Of a stretch of DNA of 64,000 bases, positions 1 through 7,927 are shown one piece after another. The DNA lies in contig NZ_JASHIM010000002.1 of assembly GCF_030733685.1 (NCBI RefSeq), positions 186,001-250,000 on the forward strand. Reading direction: 5' to 3'. The notes beneath the pieces were generated by a model. It was given only the letters and a program-made list of their open reading frames with translations, was not told the DNA's origin and ran no database searches. This stretch comes from Roseovarius sp. MMSF_3281 (GTDB taxonomy: Bacteria; Pseudomonadota; Alphaproteobacteria; Rhodobacterales; Rhodobacteraceae). Each line of letters starts with the position of its first letter. Within the stretch, counting starts at the first letter, position 1. Position numbers and translations under genes: made by a program.

Positions 1-1449
1 AAGCAGCGACCGCGCGCGACCATCATGTAGGAAATACGTGTGATCCGAAACCGTCTCGGTCATCCCGATGCCCCAGAGCGGCGCCGTGCGCCATTCCTGT
101 CCATTGGCGCGGCCTTCGGGGCGGTTGTCGGCAAGCCCCGGCCCCATATCGTGCAAAAGCAGGTCCGAGTAGGGCCAGATCAACTGGAAACTGGCGGGGT
201 CATTCCCCTTCAACCGGTGTGTGACGTAGTTGGGCCAATGGCAAGCGGCGCAACCCGTCTCGAAGAAGACCTCGCGCCCGCGCAATACCTCTGGTGAGTC
301 CACGTCGCGACGCGCGGGCACAGCCAGCGTCTGGCTGTAGAAGGTCACAAGGTCAAGCCCGACCTGGTCGATCTCGAAACCGCCCTGTTCGGCGTCGCCT
401 CCATCAAGCGCGGCGGTGCAATCGGTCTGCGCATCGGTACACTCCCCCGATCCCGCAGTGTGGATGGGATTGGAAATGCCGATGTCGCCTGCAAATGCGC
501 TTGCCGTTTGTTCCTGAACGGTTGGTTTCCCGGCCTTCAATCCGAAACGCCCCAGCATTGGGCGATCATATACTTGGCTCAGGACGATCTGTGGGCGGCC
601 CGAAACCCCGTCGCCATCCGCATCGTCGGGATCGGCCCAAGCGAGTATGTCCTCCGTCGGGATTGCCTCCAGCAGACCCATCCCGATCATCTGTGGTGCG
701 ACACGAGGGGAGAGCATGGCGTCTGGGTGCAGGGGCCCATAGCCAAGATCGGATGCGTTGTAGGTGGGGTGCCGCAGGCTTGCCGTTTCGCCCCCCGAAA
801 GCGGGATCACTTCTTCCTCGTAGTCGATTTGCAGACGGTATTCGGGCGCGTGCCCTGGTAAGCTGAAGTCCTGAAGCTGTGTGCCGTAGGTCGGCTCGGG
901 TGCGGTGTGCTGGGTGCCGGCGATGTAGCGTTCGATCTCGTCCGCGTTGGGTGCCGGGATCGAGATGCGCAGAAACATCGACACGGCGGTGTCGCTCGGG
1001 CCCTCGGGTGGATGGCCGCGGCCGTCCTTCAAGTGGCAACGCTGGCAGGAACGCGCGTTGTAGAGTGGGCCGAGGCCGTCAGAGGCAATCGTGGAGGAGG
1101 GGGCCGAGACCCAGATTCGGCGGAACATCCCGTTGCCGACGCGGAAATCGAGTTCTTGCTCGAAGGTCAGGTTCGCCGCTGGTTGGGAAAAGGCATCTGC
1201 CGTATCGCGCGCCCGTACGGTCTGGGAGCCGCCTGCGTTCTCCTCGAAGGCCCATGGGGCGGAAAAATCGCTTGGCAGGGCAGTCACCGCAGCGATGCGG
1301 GCGCTCTCGTCAGCGGTGCGGGGCACGATATCAAGATGGATATCCCGAAGCTCTGCCCATGGCGTGGCCCTATCGCTATCGGTCAGGCCGGTGCCCGGGA
1401 ATGCAAAAGCCGCTGCAAGCGGCAGCGACAGAAGAGCAAGTTTTTTCAT
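1..1449 (-). CDS. DUF1111 di-haem oxidoreductase (3' end cut by window)
   Basis: The gene runs off the left edge, so 483 codons are present and the C-terminus is missing. It encodes a periplasmic c-type cytochrome of the DUF1111 (thiol-oxidoreductase-like) family. Seen: an N-terminal signal peptide (MKKLALLSLPLAAAF) and two haem-attachment motifs, CQRCH near residues 135-139 and CAACH near 400-404. It lies 63 nt downstream of the imelysin gene on the same strand, so the two are probably co-transcribed. Imelysin/DUF1111 pairs are known from iron-responsive loci in proteobacteria. A role in periplasmic redox chemistry of iron uptake is inference; the substrate is unknown. Confidence 0.88.
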   Translation of the reverse strand, partial: MKKLALLSLPLAAAFAFPGTGLTDSDRATPWAELRDIHLDIVPRTADESARIAAVTALPSDFSAPWAFEENAGGSQTVRARDTADAFSQPAANLTFEQELDFRVGNGMFRRIWVSAPSSTIASDGLGPLYNARSCQRCHLKDGRGHPPEGPSDTAVSMFLRISIPAPNADEIERYIAGTQHTAPEPTYGTQLQDFSLPGHAPEYRLQIDYEEEVIPLSGGETASLRHPTYNASDLGYGPLHPDAMLSPRVAPQMIGMGLLEAIPTEDILAWADPDDADGDGVSGRPQIVLSQVYDRPMLGRFGLKAGKPTVQEQTASAFAGDIGISNPIHTAGSGECTDAQTDCTAALDGGDAEQGGFEIDQVGLDLVTFYSQTLAVPARRDVDSPEVLRGREVFFETGCAACHWPNYVTHRLKGNDPASFQLIWPYSDLLLHDMGPGLADNRPEGRANGQEWRTAPLWGIGMTETVSDHTYFLHDGRARSLL

Positions 1450-1512
1450 GGCAGTACCCGGTTCTTCGAAACCGCGGGAGGCGCACCGAATGGCGCCTCC
1501 CGCGAGACCGTG

Positions 1513-2775
1513 TTACTGGAACACGGCGGAGGGATTGTCGAGGCTGTCGGACCCTTCGATCTCGATTCCGCCAAGATCAAGCGCGGTAACCACCCGTTCG
1601 ATGGAACGGGTCTGGGCAATCAGCCCCTCGACGCCGCCCATGATGAGGGCTTCACCGCCGTCGTTTCCTCGCGCCAGCATCTCATCATAAGCGAAGCCCG
1701 CCTCGGCGGCGGTCTTGATTCGACCGAGTGCAAGGACGGCGTCCGCCAGACGAACCCGCATCTCCATGTCCAGTTCCGGGTTCGTGGCGGCGACCAGATC
1801 CGACAGGGACGGGCCGCTGATGGTGGTGCCGTCGGTGCGTGTGTAGCTGCCCAGATAAACGCTCTGGATGCCGACACTGTTGTAGTAGTGGTCATTGTGG
1901 GTGTTGTCGGCAAAGCAGGAGTGCTCTTCTTCCGGATCGTTCAGCATCAGGCCAAGGCGCATGCGTTCGCCGGCTGTCTCGCCATAAGAAAGGCTGCCCA
2001 TACCGGTGAGGATCGCTGAAAGACCTGCTTTTTCGTCTGCCATCAGGTTGGCACGGGCCTCGCCGCCTTCCGCCCATTGTGCGGTCATCCATTCCAGATC
2101 CGACACCAGCAGCTTGGTTGCCGCCTCCAGATATTGCGCCCGGCGGTCGCAATTGCCATTGGTACAGGCATCGCCCTGCGCGTAGTCGGTCCAGGGGCGG
2201 TTGCCGGCTCCATCGCCGTTCCCGTTCAGGTCCTGCCCCCAAAGCAGGAATTCAATCGCATGGTAGCCGGTTGCCACGTTTGCCTCGATACCGTCGACTT
2301 CGTGCAGGGTGTTTTCCAGCAGATCGGATGTAATCCGGGACGCGTCGATCTCTTCGCCGGACAGGGTGAAGGTCGGGTTGGCGATGACATTTAGCGCGGC
2401 AAGCTGGTTTGCGTCGGTCGGCCCGCCATAAGCGCCGTCGACATAGTCGATCAGCCCCTCATCCAATGGCCATGCGTTCACCTTGCCCTCCCAGTCATCG
2501 ACAATGGCATTGCCGAAGCGGAAAACCTCGGTTTGCTGGTAGGGGACGCGAGATTCCAGCCAAGCCTCGCGCGCGGCATTCATCGTCTCGGCCGACGGGT
2601 TTTCCGTCAGGTTGGCAATGGCCTTTTCCAGTGCCTGTGCGGCGATAAGGCTGTCTTCGTACTTTGCTTCCGCGATGGTCGCATAGGTTTCGAGCACTTC
2701 GTTGGCGGTTTGCGCCTGAGACACGCCCGCCAAGCCAAGCGCGAACGCCGTTGTGGTGATGAAAAAGCGAGCCAT
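1513..2775 (-). CDS. Imelysin family (IrpA-like) periplasmic iron-regulated protein
   Basis: A 420-residue secreted protein with a signal peptide ending near AGVSQAQ. It carries the imelysin motif GYHAIEFLLWGQ around residue 170, of the GxHxxE type that defines the family, followed by the usual stretch rich in Asp, Asn and Gly. Imelysins (IrpA, Algp7-like) are periplasmic or surface proteins linked to iron acquisition and probably bind a metal; no peptidase activity should be assumed. The ATG has a good upstream AAAGGAAC. The 139-bp gap to tonB suggests its own promoter. It leads the two-gene unit with the di-haem cytochrome, which fits a role in iron handling. Confidence 0.92.
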   Translation of the reverse strand: MARFFITTTAFALGLAGVSQAQTANEVLETYATIAEAKYEDSLIAAQALEKAIANLTENPSAETMNAAREAWLESRVPYQQTEVFRFGNAIVDDWEGKVNAWPLDEGLIDYVDGAYGGPTDANQLAALNVIANPTFTLSGEEIDASRITSDLLENTLHEVDGIEANVATGYHAIEFLLWGQDLNGNGDGAGNRPWTDYAQGDACTNGNCDRRAQYLEAATKLLVSDLEWMTAQWAEGGEARANLMADEKAGLSAILTGMGSLSYGETAGERMRLGLMLNDPEEEHSCFADNTHNDHYYNSVGIQSVYLGSYTRTDGTTISGPSLSDLVAATNPELDMEMRVRLADAVLALGRIKTAAEAGFAYDEMLARGNDGGEALIMGGVEGLIAQTRSIERVVTALDLGGIEIEGSDSLDNPSAVFQ

Positions 2776-2914
2776 GCAAGTTCCTTTCTGATGGTATCAT
2801 TGACAGCGGTCGGCGCAGGAGAGTGCGAAACCGTTTGATGAATTTCTGACAGATACAGTAGGGATTTGCAATTCTCGATTTAAATAGTCGGATTTGGGGC
2901 GGCGCCTGTGTTGG

Positions 2915-3931
2915 TCATCTTCCCTTGATCTGAATCGAGAAACTTCGCCGTGCCCCCTGTGGCGGTTTGGGGAATGGGGCTGCGCGGCGCACCAGGCGCA
3001 GTGCGGCCCTGTCGAGGGCGGAAGAACCGGAACTGCGCGCCAGTGACACTGAACCAAGCGCGCCATTGGCGCTGATCCTGAAGGCGACGACAGAGGCACC
3101 GCGTGCGTTCACACGCGGTTTTCCCGCACGTGACAGTCTGCGCATGACCAGACCGGGGTAATTGCTGGCGGCGGCATTGCCCACGGCTTGTTTGCGGCCG
3201 CGCGTGCCGCTTTGCCGCGCTTCGGCGTCGCGCTTTCCTTTCGCATCGCCTGCGCGGGCATTGCGTTTGGCATTGCCGGGCGCGGACTTCGCCTTTTCGG
3301 CGGGTTTTGTCTTAGGCTGCGGCTTGGGTTTGGCCTCCCGTACCGGCTTGTGCGTGGCTTCGAACTCCGTGCTGCGCCGTTTGGGCCGCAACGAGCGAGT
3401 CACAGCAGCGCTTTTCGGTGCTTCCCCCTCAACCCGATCCGAAACTGATGCCGGTTTAAGGGCTTCTGCCTCCGAGGGCGCGCTGGCCGCTGCCTGATCC
3501 GGCGCGGATGCCTCTGCACGTGCAACGGGCACCGCTTGTGCGGTCGTGACCTGCTCGGGCGTTTCACTATCGACAGTTGCTGCGGTCGGCTCAGACGACA
3601 GGCGTTCCACCTGCGCTGGCTGCGCGCTCTCGGATTGCTCGGGTTGAACCGTTTCCTGGGCGTTCTCGGGCGGTGTCGTCTCGGCGGGGTCCACGTCTAA
3701 AGAGTCGGTGGTTTCAGGTGATGTGGCGACCTCGGCCTTCTCTGGGTGTTCGGCGCTCAGCGTTCCGGCAGACATATCCGCAAAGGCGTTGCCCAACCGC
3801 ACCTCGGCGGCGCCATCGGCGCCTTCAATTTCAATCGATTCGCGCGATACCAGCGCAACGACGAAGGCGCCGTGCAGTACAAGTGCAACAGACAGGGCTA
3901 CAAGCTTGGCGAGGCCGGCGTGGCGTATCAT
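2915..3931 (-). CDS. tonB: TonB energy transducer
   Basis: A 338-residue protein with one N-terminal membrane helix (about residues 8-28), a long Pro/Glu/Ala/Lys-rich periplasmic spacer, and a C-terminal TonB fold containing a YPGLVMRRLSRAGKPR-like segment and the closing GARRSFSIQIKGR. It passes proton-motive force from ExbB/ExbD to TonB-dependent outer-membrane receptors. The start overlaps the stop of the upstream exbD by ATGA. The spacer is basic in its second half (many K, R and P), as in other TonB proteins that cross the peptidoglycan. Position beside hemP and hmu genes suggests that haem or siderophore receptors are the clients, but no receptor is encoded here. Confidence 0.9.
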   Translation of the reverse strand: MIRHAGLAKLVALSVALVLHGAFVVALVSRESIEIEGADGAAEVRLGNAFADMSAGTLSAEHPEKAEVATSPETTDSLDVDPAETTPPENAQETVQPEQSESAQPAQVERLSSEPTAATVDSETPEQVTTAQAVPVARAEASAPDQAAASAPSEAEALKPASVSDRVEGEAPKSAAVTRSLRPKRRSTEFEATHKPVREAKPKPQPKTKPAEKAKSAPGNAKRNARAGDAKGKRDAEARQSGTRGRKQAVGNAAASNYPGLVMRRLSRAGKPRVNARGASVVAFRISANGALGSVSLARSSGSSALDRAALRLVRRAAPFPKPPQGARRSFSIQIKGR

Positions 3932-4314
3932 TCCAACCCCCGTTCGGTGACGATCACCACGCTTTCCGCGCCTGCCTCGCGCAGGGCGCGGCCCTGTGCG
4001 ACCAATGACGCCGCGGGCAGGTCGCGGTCGGGCACGATCCGGATACGGGTGCGCATATTCTCGGGAAGACCCTCGATGAATGCCCCGGCCGAGGTGACCT
4101 CAGTTCCACGGTTTGTCATGCGCCCGTCGGCATGCAACAACAGCGCGTCGGCGGGGGCGGCTCCCTCTACGTCACCGGTGCTGACCAGCCGCAACTCCTT
4201 GTCGAGCGGGACGGCCAGCGTGCCCGCCACAAGAAAGAAGATCAACATCAGGAAAACGATGTTGATCAGTGGGATGGTCGGTTCGCGTTCGGCTCTTGGG
4301 TGGTGCCGTCTCAT
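3928..4314 (-). CDS. exbD: ExbD/TolR family protein (second copy)
   Basis: A 128-residue biopolymer-transport protein with a short basic cytoplasmic N-terminus, one membrane helix (about 14-35, PLINIVFLMLIFFLVAGTL) and a periplasmic domain. The helix begins with the INIVF type sequence, where most ExbD proteins have an Asp (L-I-D-V-I-F) needed for proton coupling; here the position reads Asn. The adjacent exbD at 4311-4691 keeps the Asp. This copy may therefore be the structural partner in an ExbD heterodimer (inference). It is translationally coupled by 4-nt overlaps on both sides. Confidence 0.88.
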   Translation of the reverse strand: MRRHHPRAEREPTIPLINIVFLMLIFFLVAGTLAVPLDKELRLVSTGDVEGAAPADALLLHADGRMTNRGTEVTSAGAFIEGLPENMRTRIRIVPDRDLPAASLVAQGRALREAGAESVVIVTERGLE

Positions 4315-4691
4315 GTCGCCTCCAGCACGGTGACGGTGACTTGCGGAATTTTGCGCAACGCGACAAGCAGGTCGGTCAGGCGCTGCGCGGTGACGTTGGC
4401 CCCGGTCGAGACGAGAACCTTAAGCGGCGCATCACCGCTTCTGTGCTCGTCCAGTGATCCCGGTAAGCTGTCGAAAGCCGTTTCGGATCCATTCACGCGT
4501 AATGTTTCCGCAGCAAGTGACAGGAAAACGGGACGCTCGGTCGTTGCGGCGCCGCCAGAGCGCGCTGAAATGAATTCGACTTCGGCGAAACGGGTGAAGG
4601 TCGAGGACAGCATGAAGAACAGGAGCAAAAGGAAGATGACATCAATCAAGGACGTCATTGACAGCCTGCGCCTCCGCCGCATGCTACGCAT
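4311..4691 (-). CDS. exbD: ExbD/TolR family protein (first copy)
   Basis: A 126-residue ExbD with the classical arrangement: an Arg-rich N-terminus (MRSMRRRRRLSM), the SLIDVIFLLLLFFML membrane helix with the conserved proton-coupling Asp near residue 17, and a periplasmic domain. It forms the inner-membrane energising complex with ExbB and TonB. It overlaps exbB by 8 nt and the next exbD by 4 nt, so the whole exbB-exbD-exbD-tonB set is one tightly coupled operon. Confidence 0.9.
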   Translation of the reverse strand: MRSMRRRRRLSMTSLIDVIFLLLLFFMLSSTFTRFAEVEFISARSGGAATTERPVFLSLAAETLRVNGSETAFDSLPGSLDEHRSGDAPLKVLVSTGANVTAQRLTDLLVALRKIPQVTVTVLEAT

Positions 4692-5334
4692 GGACGGGGG
4701 CTCCCTGCGGATTCGTAGTGGCGCTATGACCTTCCGGCGAAAGCACCGTGTGCACGGCCTTCTGGGCCAGAACGCGGTCGGCGTCCATGCGTGCCTCGAA
4801 CCAACTCAGGATCACGGCAGTAGGCATGGCCACGGCAAGGCCGACCGCAGTGGTCAAAAGGGCAACCCAAATGCCACCAGCGAGGATCGACGGATCGACC
4901 TGGCTGCCAGCTTCCTGAAGGGCCTGAAACGCGGAGATCATACCTAGAACTGTACCGAACAGACCCAGCAGCGGCGCAAGCTGCGCCACGGAGTCGAGTA
5001 GCCGGAAACCGCTTTCCAACCGGGCAAAACGCGCCTCGGCCTCGGCTTCGAGGCGGGCGGCATCGGTCTGGCCGTCAAGCGCCATGGCAACCACGGGGGC
5101 AAGGTAGCTGCGTGATTGTCCAAGGTGATCGCGCGCGGCCGTCCGATCCCCCGAATCCCAAGCCGAGATGGCATCCCGCAGGGCCTTGTGGCGTCCAACG
5201 CCCGCAGCATTGAACTGCCAGAGCTTGTAAAGGACAACAGTCAGAACCAGTACAGAGAGCGCGCAAAGCAGCAAGACGACTGGTCCACCAAGTTCGGCGA
5301 TACGCAGGATGCTTTCTTGAATGCTGACGATCAT
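4684..5334 (-). CDS. exbB: ExbB/TolQ/MotA proton channel family protein
   Basis: A 216-residue inner-membrane protein with three hydrophobic segments (about 17-37, 112-135 and 150-175) and the MotA/TolQ/ExbB pattern, including LAPLLGLFGTVLGMI near residue 118 and GIWVALLTTAVGLAVAMP near 152. It forms the proton channel with the two ExbD proteins and powers TonB. The start codon overlaps the stop of the upstream secreted protein (ATGA). The genetic neighbours place it in iron/haem transport and not in Tol-Pal function, since no tolA, tolB or pal is present. Confidence 0.92.
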   Translation of the reverse strand: MIVSIQESILRIAELGGPVVLLLCALSVLVLTVVLYKLWQFNAAGVGRHKALRDAISAWDSGDRTAARDHLGQSRSYLAPVVAMALDGQTDAARLEAEAEARFARLESGFRLLDSVAQLAPLLGLFGTVLGMISAFQALQEAGSQVDPSILAGGIWVALLTTAVGLAVAMPTAVILSWFEARMDADRVLAQKAVHTVLSPEGHSATTNPQGAPVHA

Positions 5335-5765
5335 CCCAGCACCTCGATATCGGTGCGGCTGCGCAGTTCTAGATCTGTACTACAAGCGCTGTCCGGTACG
5401 TTGTCGCCGGCACAAGTTTCAGCGCCATTGATGAGCAGGCGACTCAACGACGGGCACGCGAGGCCGGGCACGACAAATTGGCGAACACGTGGACGTGCAG
5501 ATGGCAGGGCGCCGAAATCGAAGAGGGTCAGCCGGTCAACACGGCCCTCCGTGTCGAAGAGGACCGCTTCGTATACCGCCTGTTCGATGTCGAGATTATG
5601 TCCGTTCTGTACCAAGAAACTGATCCGGCAGCCATTTTCGACAGGCTGCGCGGCATTGAGTTCGATAGATACATAAGCGCCTTGGTCCTCTTGCGCGAGA
5701 ACAGGGGCACCCATCAAGCAAGCAGCCAGACAGATGGCTGCACGATCCAGTTTGATTTTGAACAT
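5331..5765 (-). CDS. Small secreted protein heading the exbB-exbD-exbD-tonB operon
   Basis: A 144-residue protein I do not recognise by name. It has a clear signal peptide (hydrophobic run to AAPVLAQ-like cleavage near residue 25), then a soluble domain with several Cys residues (NGC near 46, LAC near 104, ETC and SAC further on) that could form disulfides in the periplasm. It is the first gene of the operon and is coupled to exbB by an ATGA overlap. A GGAG lies two bases from the ATG. The coupling suggests a periplasmic accessory of the TonB complex (inference). Confidence 0.75.
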   Translation of the reverse strand: MFKIKLDRAAICLAACLMGAPVLAQEDQGAYVSIELNAAQPVENGCRISFLVQNGHNLDIEQAVYEAVLFDTEGRVDRLTLFDFGALPSARPRVRQFVVPGLACPSLSRLLINGAETCAGDNVPDSACSTDLELRSRTDIEVLG

Positions 5766-5923
5766 ATCTCCAGCCTTCGATTTCTAGGGGCGTCATCTGG
5801 CTGGGGAAATAATCCCTTGCTGGACGGCAACGTGTTACCACCCAGCAAGTCTGGCTTCAATACCTAACTAAATCAGTATGTCTTTCTGGCGATCGCAGGA
5901 GGATGGCCCGCAGTTCTGTTGCT

Positions 5924-6394
5924 TCAGGCCAGATGCGCCCGCAGTATCCAGGCGAATTTCTCGTGAACCTGACCACGGGCAATGCACATATCCTCGGTCA
6001 AGGTGTCGCCGTGGCCAGCGGCGAGTTCACCGGCGCCCGCAATGGTTTCAGCAAGCGTTTCCTGTGCTTCTTTCATGAGGCGGATCATCTCTTCGGCACT
6101 GGGTACGTCATCCACCTCGGTCACTTTCGACCGCTTCAGCATCCCGGCGAGGGTGCCTTCCGCATGGGAATCAAGTGCCTTGATCCGTTCGGCCAGATCG
6201 TCTTGCGCGACAAAATGGTCCTCGTAGATTTTTTGGAACAGATCGTGCAGCGGGCCAAAAGCTATCCCGGTTACGTTCCAGTGAAAGTTTTGGGCGAGCA
6301 TGGTGGTTACTGCTGTTTCAGCAACGCACTGGTTAAGCGCTTCGGCGATCTGCGTGGTTGCGTCGATTGAGAGCGTTTGGGCGGTTTGTGTCAA
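5924..6394 (-). CDS. dps: Dps/ferritin-like DNA-protection and iron-storage protein
   Basis: A 156-residue Dps family protein. The ferroxidase-site pattern is visible: NFHWNVTG, then FGPLHDLFQKIYEDHF with the Asp and Glu ligands. Dps 12-mers oxidise Fe(II) with peroxide and store iron. I chose the TTG at 6394 because it sits five bases after a strong AGGAGG; a TTG 18 bases further upstream would bury that site in the coding sequence. An Irr-type palindrome lies about 95-110 bp upstream. The gene follows the hemP unit on the same strand but appears to have its own promoter. Confidence 0.92.
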   Translation of the reverse strand: MTQTAQTLSIDATTQIAEALNQCVAETAVTTMLAQNFHWNVTGIAFGPLHDLFQKIYEDHFVAQDDLAERIKALDSHAEGTLAGMLKRSKVTEVDDVPSAEEMIRLMKEAQETLAETIAGAGELAAGHGDTLTEDMCIARGQVHEKFAWILRAHLA

Positions 6395-6487
6395 GGGGGC
6401 CTCCTGCGTCAAGCGTTTATATGCTGGCTGGCATGTGGCTGGCTTGCGGGAGCAGCTTATGAGCCAATAAAAGCAAGAGCAAGTCTT

Positions 6488-6504
6488 TTTAGAATAATTC
6501 TAAA
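6488..6504. promoter_or_regulatory. Irr-type iron-control element (ICE) upstream of dps
   Basis: A perfect 17-bp inverted repeat, TTTAGAA-TAA-TTCTAAA. This is the form described for the iron control element bound by the alphaproteobacterial haem/iron sensor Irr. It sits just upstream of a -35-like TTGCTC (6477-6482 on the minus strand) in the dps promoter and overlaps the TAG stop of the preceding gene at 6500-6502. Irr usually represses storage genes under low iron, so dps would be derepressed when iron is plentiful (inference). Confidence 0.85.
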
Positions 6505-6922
6505 TCCGAGAGAAGTTGTCAACTAAGTGGCGAAGGAGAAAGATCAGATTTCGGCGGGCGTGTTTTGGTACGCGCGAATTCAAAAGGAAGGTGGTGCTGG
6601 CGTCGTCACCGGTTTTCAGGCTGCGCGCCACCGCGATCAGCCAGTCTTCGTCAAAGGAGGTTTCTCGCTCGCCCCTGCGCAGAAGCACCGGCCGACGGCC
6701 CAGCGCCTGGGACAGGCACCGCACGAGCACTTCGGAAGCCGCCTGCGTGGCGACGTGGTTGTTTCCCGACAAGGCGGCGCAAGCGCCGAACATGTCTATA
6801 TAACTTTTGCACCGATTGACGCGCGACACTTGGCGCAGATGCTCAAGAAAGCAATCCGAGTCGACGGCTTCCGTCGTACCGAAACTATATTCATCTGAAA
6901 CCTGACGCAGGGCTGCGGTCAT
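6500..6922 (-). CDS. Uncharacterised 140-residue protein in the hemP operon
   Basis: No family recognised. It looks cytosolic, with no signal peptide or membrane helix, and is mostly helical by composition. Four Cys residues lie in the N-terminal half (DSDC, NRC, GAC, VRC), which could bind a metal or cofactor. The C-terminus is basic and amphipathic (ARRNLIFLLRHLVDNF). It starts 42 nt after the DUF1289 gene on the same strand and is the last gene before dps. Operon membership suggests a role in haem or iron use (inference). Confidence 0.65.
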   Translation of the reverse strand: MTAALRQVSDEYSFGTTEAVDSDCFLEHLRQVSRVNRCKSYIDMFGACAALSGNNHVATQAASEVLVRCLSQALGRRPVLLRRGERETSFDEDWLIAVARSLKTGDDASTTFLLNSRVPKHARRNLIFLLRHLVDNFSRI

Positions 6923-6964
6923 ATTTAGTTGATCCTTTTCCTTGGCATTCGGGTCATCCTGTCT

Positions 6965-7225
6965 TCAGGCAGCTTTGCCGCCATCTATCACCGTCGGTGC
7001 CACATTCTTCTTGCGGCAACGCTTTTCATATGCCTGTTCCCAGTGTTTGTAGTGCCCCATCACGGCTTGCTGTGCGATTACCAGCTCGACAAAGGCTTTG
7101 CGGTGGGCGTTCTTCTTCAGTTTCTTGAAGGCTGATTTTTGCGCCTTGGTCATGGAGCAGCCAATACAATGGCCTTCGCGCTTGAACTTGCAGACGCTGA
7201 TGCAGGGGCTGGGTACTTTGAGCAT
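6965..7225 (-). CDS. DUF1289 domain protein
   Basis: An 86-residue protein with the DUF1289 cysteine signature near its N-terminus: PSPCISVCKF followed by GHCIGC, a C-x3-C-x7-C-x2-C pattern likely to hold a metal or Fe-S cluster. The C-terminal half is lysine-rich and helical. I start it at ATG 7225, which has AGCGAGGTAAC immediately upstream; a longer in-frame TTG start at 7282 would overlap the previous gene and lacks a ribosome site. Function is unknown. The location between two uncharacterised hemP-linked genes is notable. Confidence 0.85.
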   Translation of the reverse strand: MLKVPSPCISVCKFKREGHCIGCSMTKAQKSAFKKLKKNAHRKAFVELVIAQQAVMGHYKHWEQAYEKRCRKKNVAPTVIDGGKAA

Positions 7226-7278
7226 GTTACCTCGCTGGAGTTCTGGGCACGAAGCCTGTTCTGGCTTGGTTGCGTTGT

Positions 7279-7761
7279 TCAATGAAGGATGCGGCTTCCA
7301 GTTTGTGATCGGGTCGGTTTCTGGGTGGGTGTCCGTTGTGCCATGCGTTGCATCGCCCTGCCGACCTGTGCTGCCAGAAGCGCGATTTGCTCGGCGTTGC
7401 AGGCGGGAACAAGCAAGCTTGCGATCATGGCGGCCTCGGCCAGATCTCCGCGCGCTGCTTCTCGTACCAGTGTTCGTAGGATCGCCTCGTCCGATCCGAT
7501 GCAGTTACAGCCGAGCCCGTGCCGGACAAGTGGTCGACGGGCGTGGGTGCAAATGCTTGTGAAGAGGGATTCAAAGCCACGCATCTCAGCCCGCCCTTCG
7601 GCGGCACCAAAACAGCGGGCAAAGCCGCCCCAAACTTCGGCTTGGCCTTCTGGGCCATCCATCCAGAACCGCATCGACAGAATCAATTCCGCTTCCCACG
7701 GCGCAATGTCTGTCAGCTTGCCGACCACGCTGGTTCCCGGGGTGTGCTGTGCATTCGTCAT
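7279..7761 (-). CDS. Uncharacterised 160-residue protein coupled to hemP
   Basis: No family recognised. The centre carries a Cys/His cluster, SICTHARRPLVRHGLGCNC, suggestive of metal or haem binding, and a second Cys at LVPACNAEQ. There is no signal peptide or membrane helix. Its ATG overlaps the TGA of hemP (ATGA), so the two are translationally coupled. That coupling, plus the His/Cys cluster, makes a role in haem handling plausible, but that is inference. Confidence 0.75.
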   Translation of the reverse strand: MTNAQHTPGTSVVGKLTDIAPWEAELILSMRFWMDGPEGQAEVWGGFARCFGAAEGRAEMRGFESLFTSICTHARRPLVRHGLGCNCIGSDEAILRTLVREAARGDLAEAAMIASLLVPACNAEQIALLAAQVGRAMQRMAQRTPTQKPTRSQTGSRILH

Positions 7762-7922
7762 TTCGTCAGGATCAATTTGCCGGCGCGGGTGATGCGCAGG
7801 TTGTAGGTTTGGCCATCCAGGACGATGTCGGCTTTGACACCATTCGGAATCAAGTCACGCGCGTCATAGATGACCGCGTCATCGCTTTGATACGTAGATG
7901 ACGGTTTCGGATTCTTCTGCAT
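7758..7922 (-). CDS. hemP: Hemin uptake protein HemP/HmuP
   Basis: A 54-residue protein with the whole HemP core: the central DARDLIPNG, then DIVLDGQTYNLRITRAGKLIL and a final TK just before the stop. HemP/HmuP proteins are small and are needed for haem uptake; in Bradyrhizobium HmuP activates the haem receptor gene. The reading frame starts at an ATG five bases after the stop of the small upstream ORF and ends in a 4-nt overlap with the next gene. The matching Irr/iron context and the neighbouring hmu operon support the call. Confidence 0.93.
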   Translation of the reverse strand: MQKNPKPSSTYQSDDAVIYDARDLIPNGVKADIVLDGQTYNLRITRAGKLILTK

Positions 7923-7927
7923 CAGCC

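Noticed and set aside
5817..5848. TTGCTGG-N18-CCAGCAA inverted repeat before the exbB operon as an operator or attenuator
   Set aside because: Seven-base arms with an 18-base loop are weak, and no second copy is found at the other iron promoters.
6395..6412. Upstream TTG as the dps start
   Set aside because: It would put the only good ribosome site (AGGAGG) inside the coding sequence; the TTG at 6394 is correctly spaced after it.
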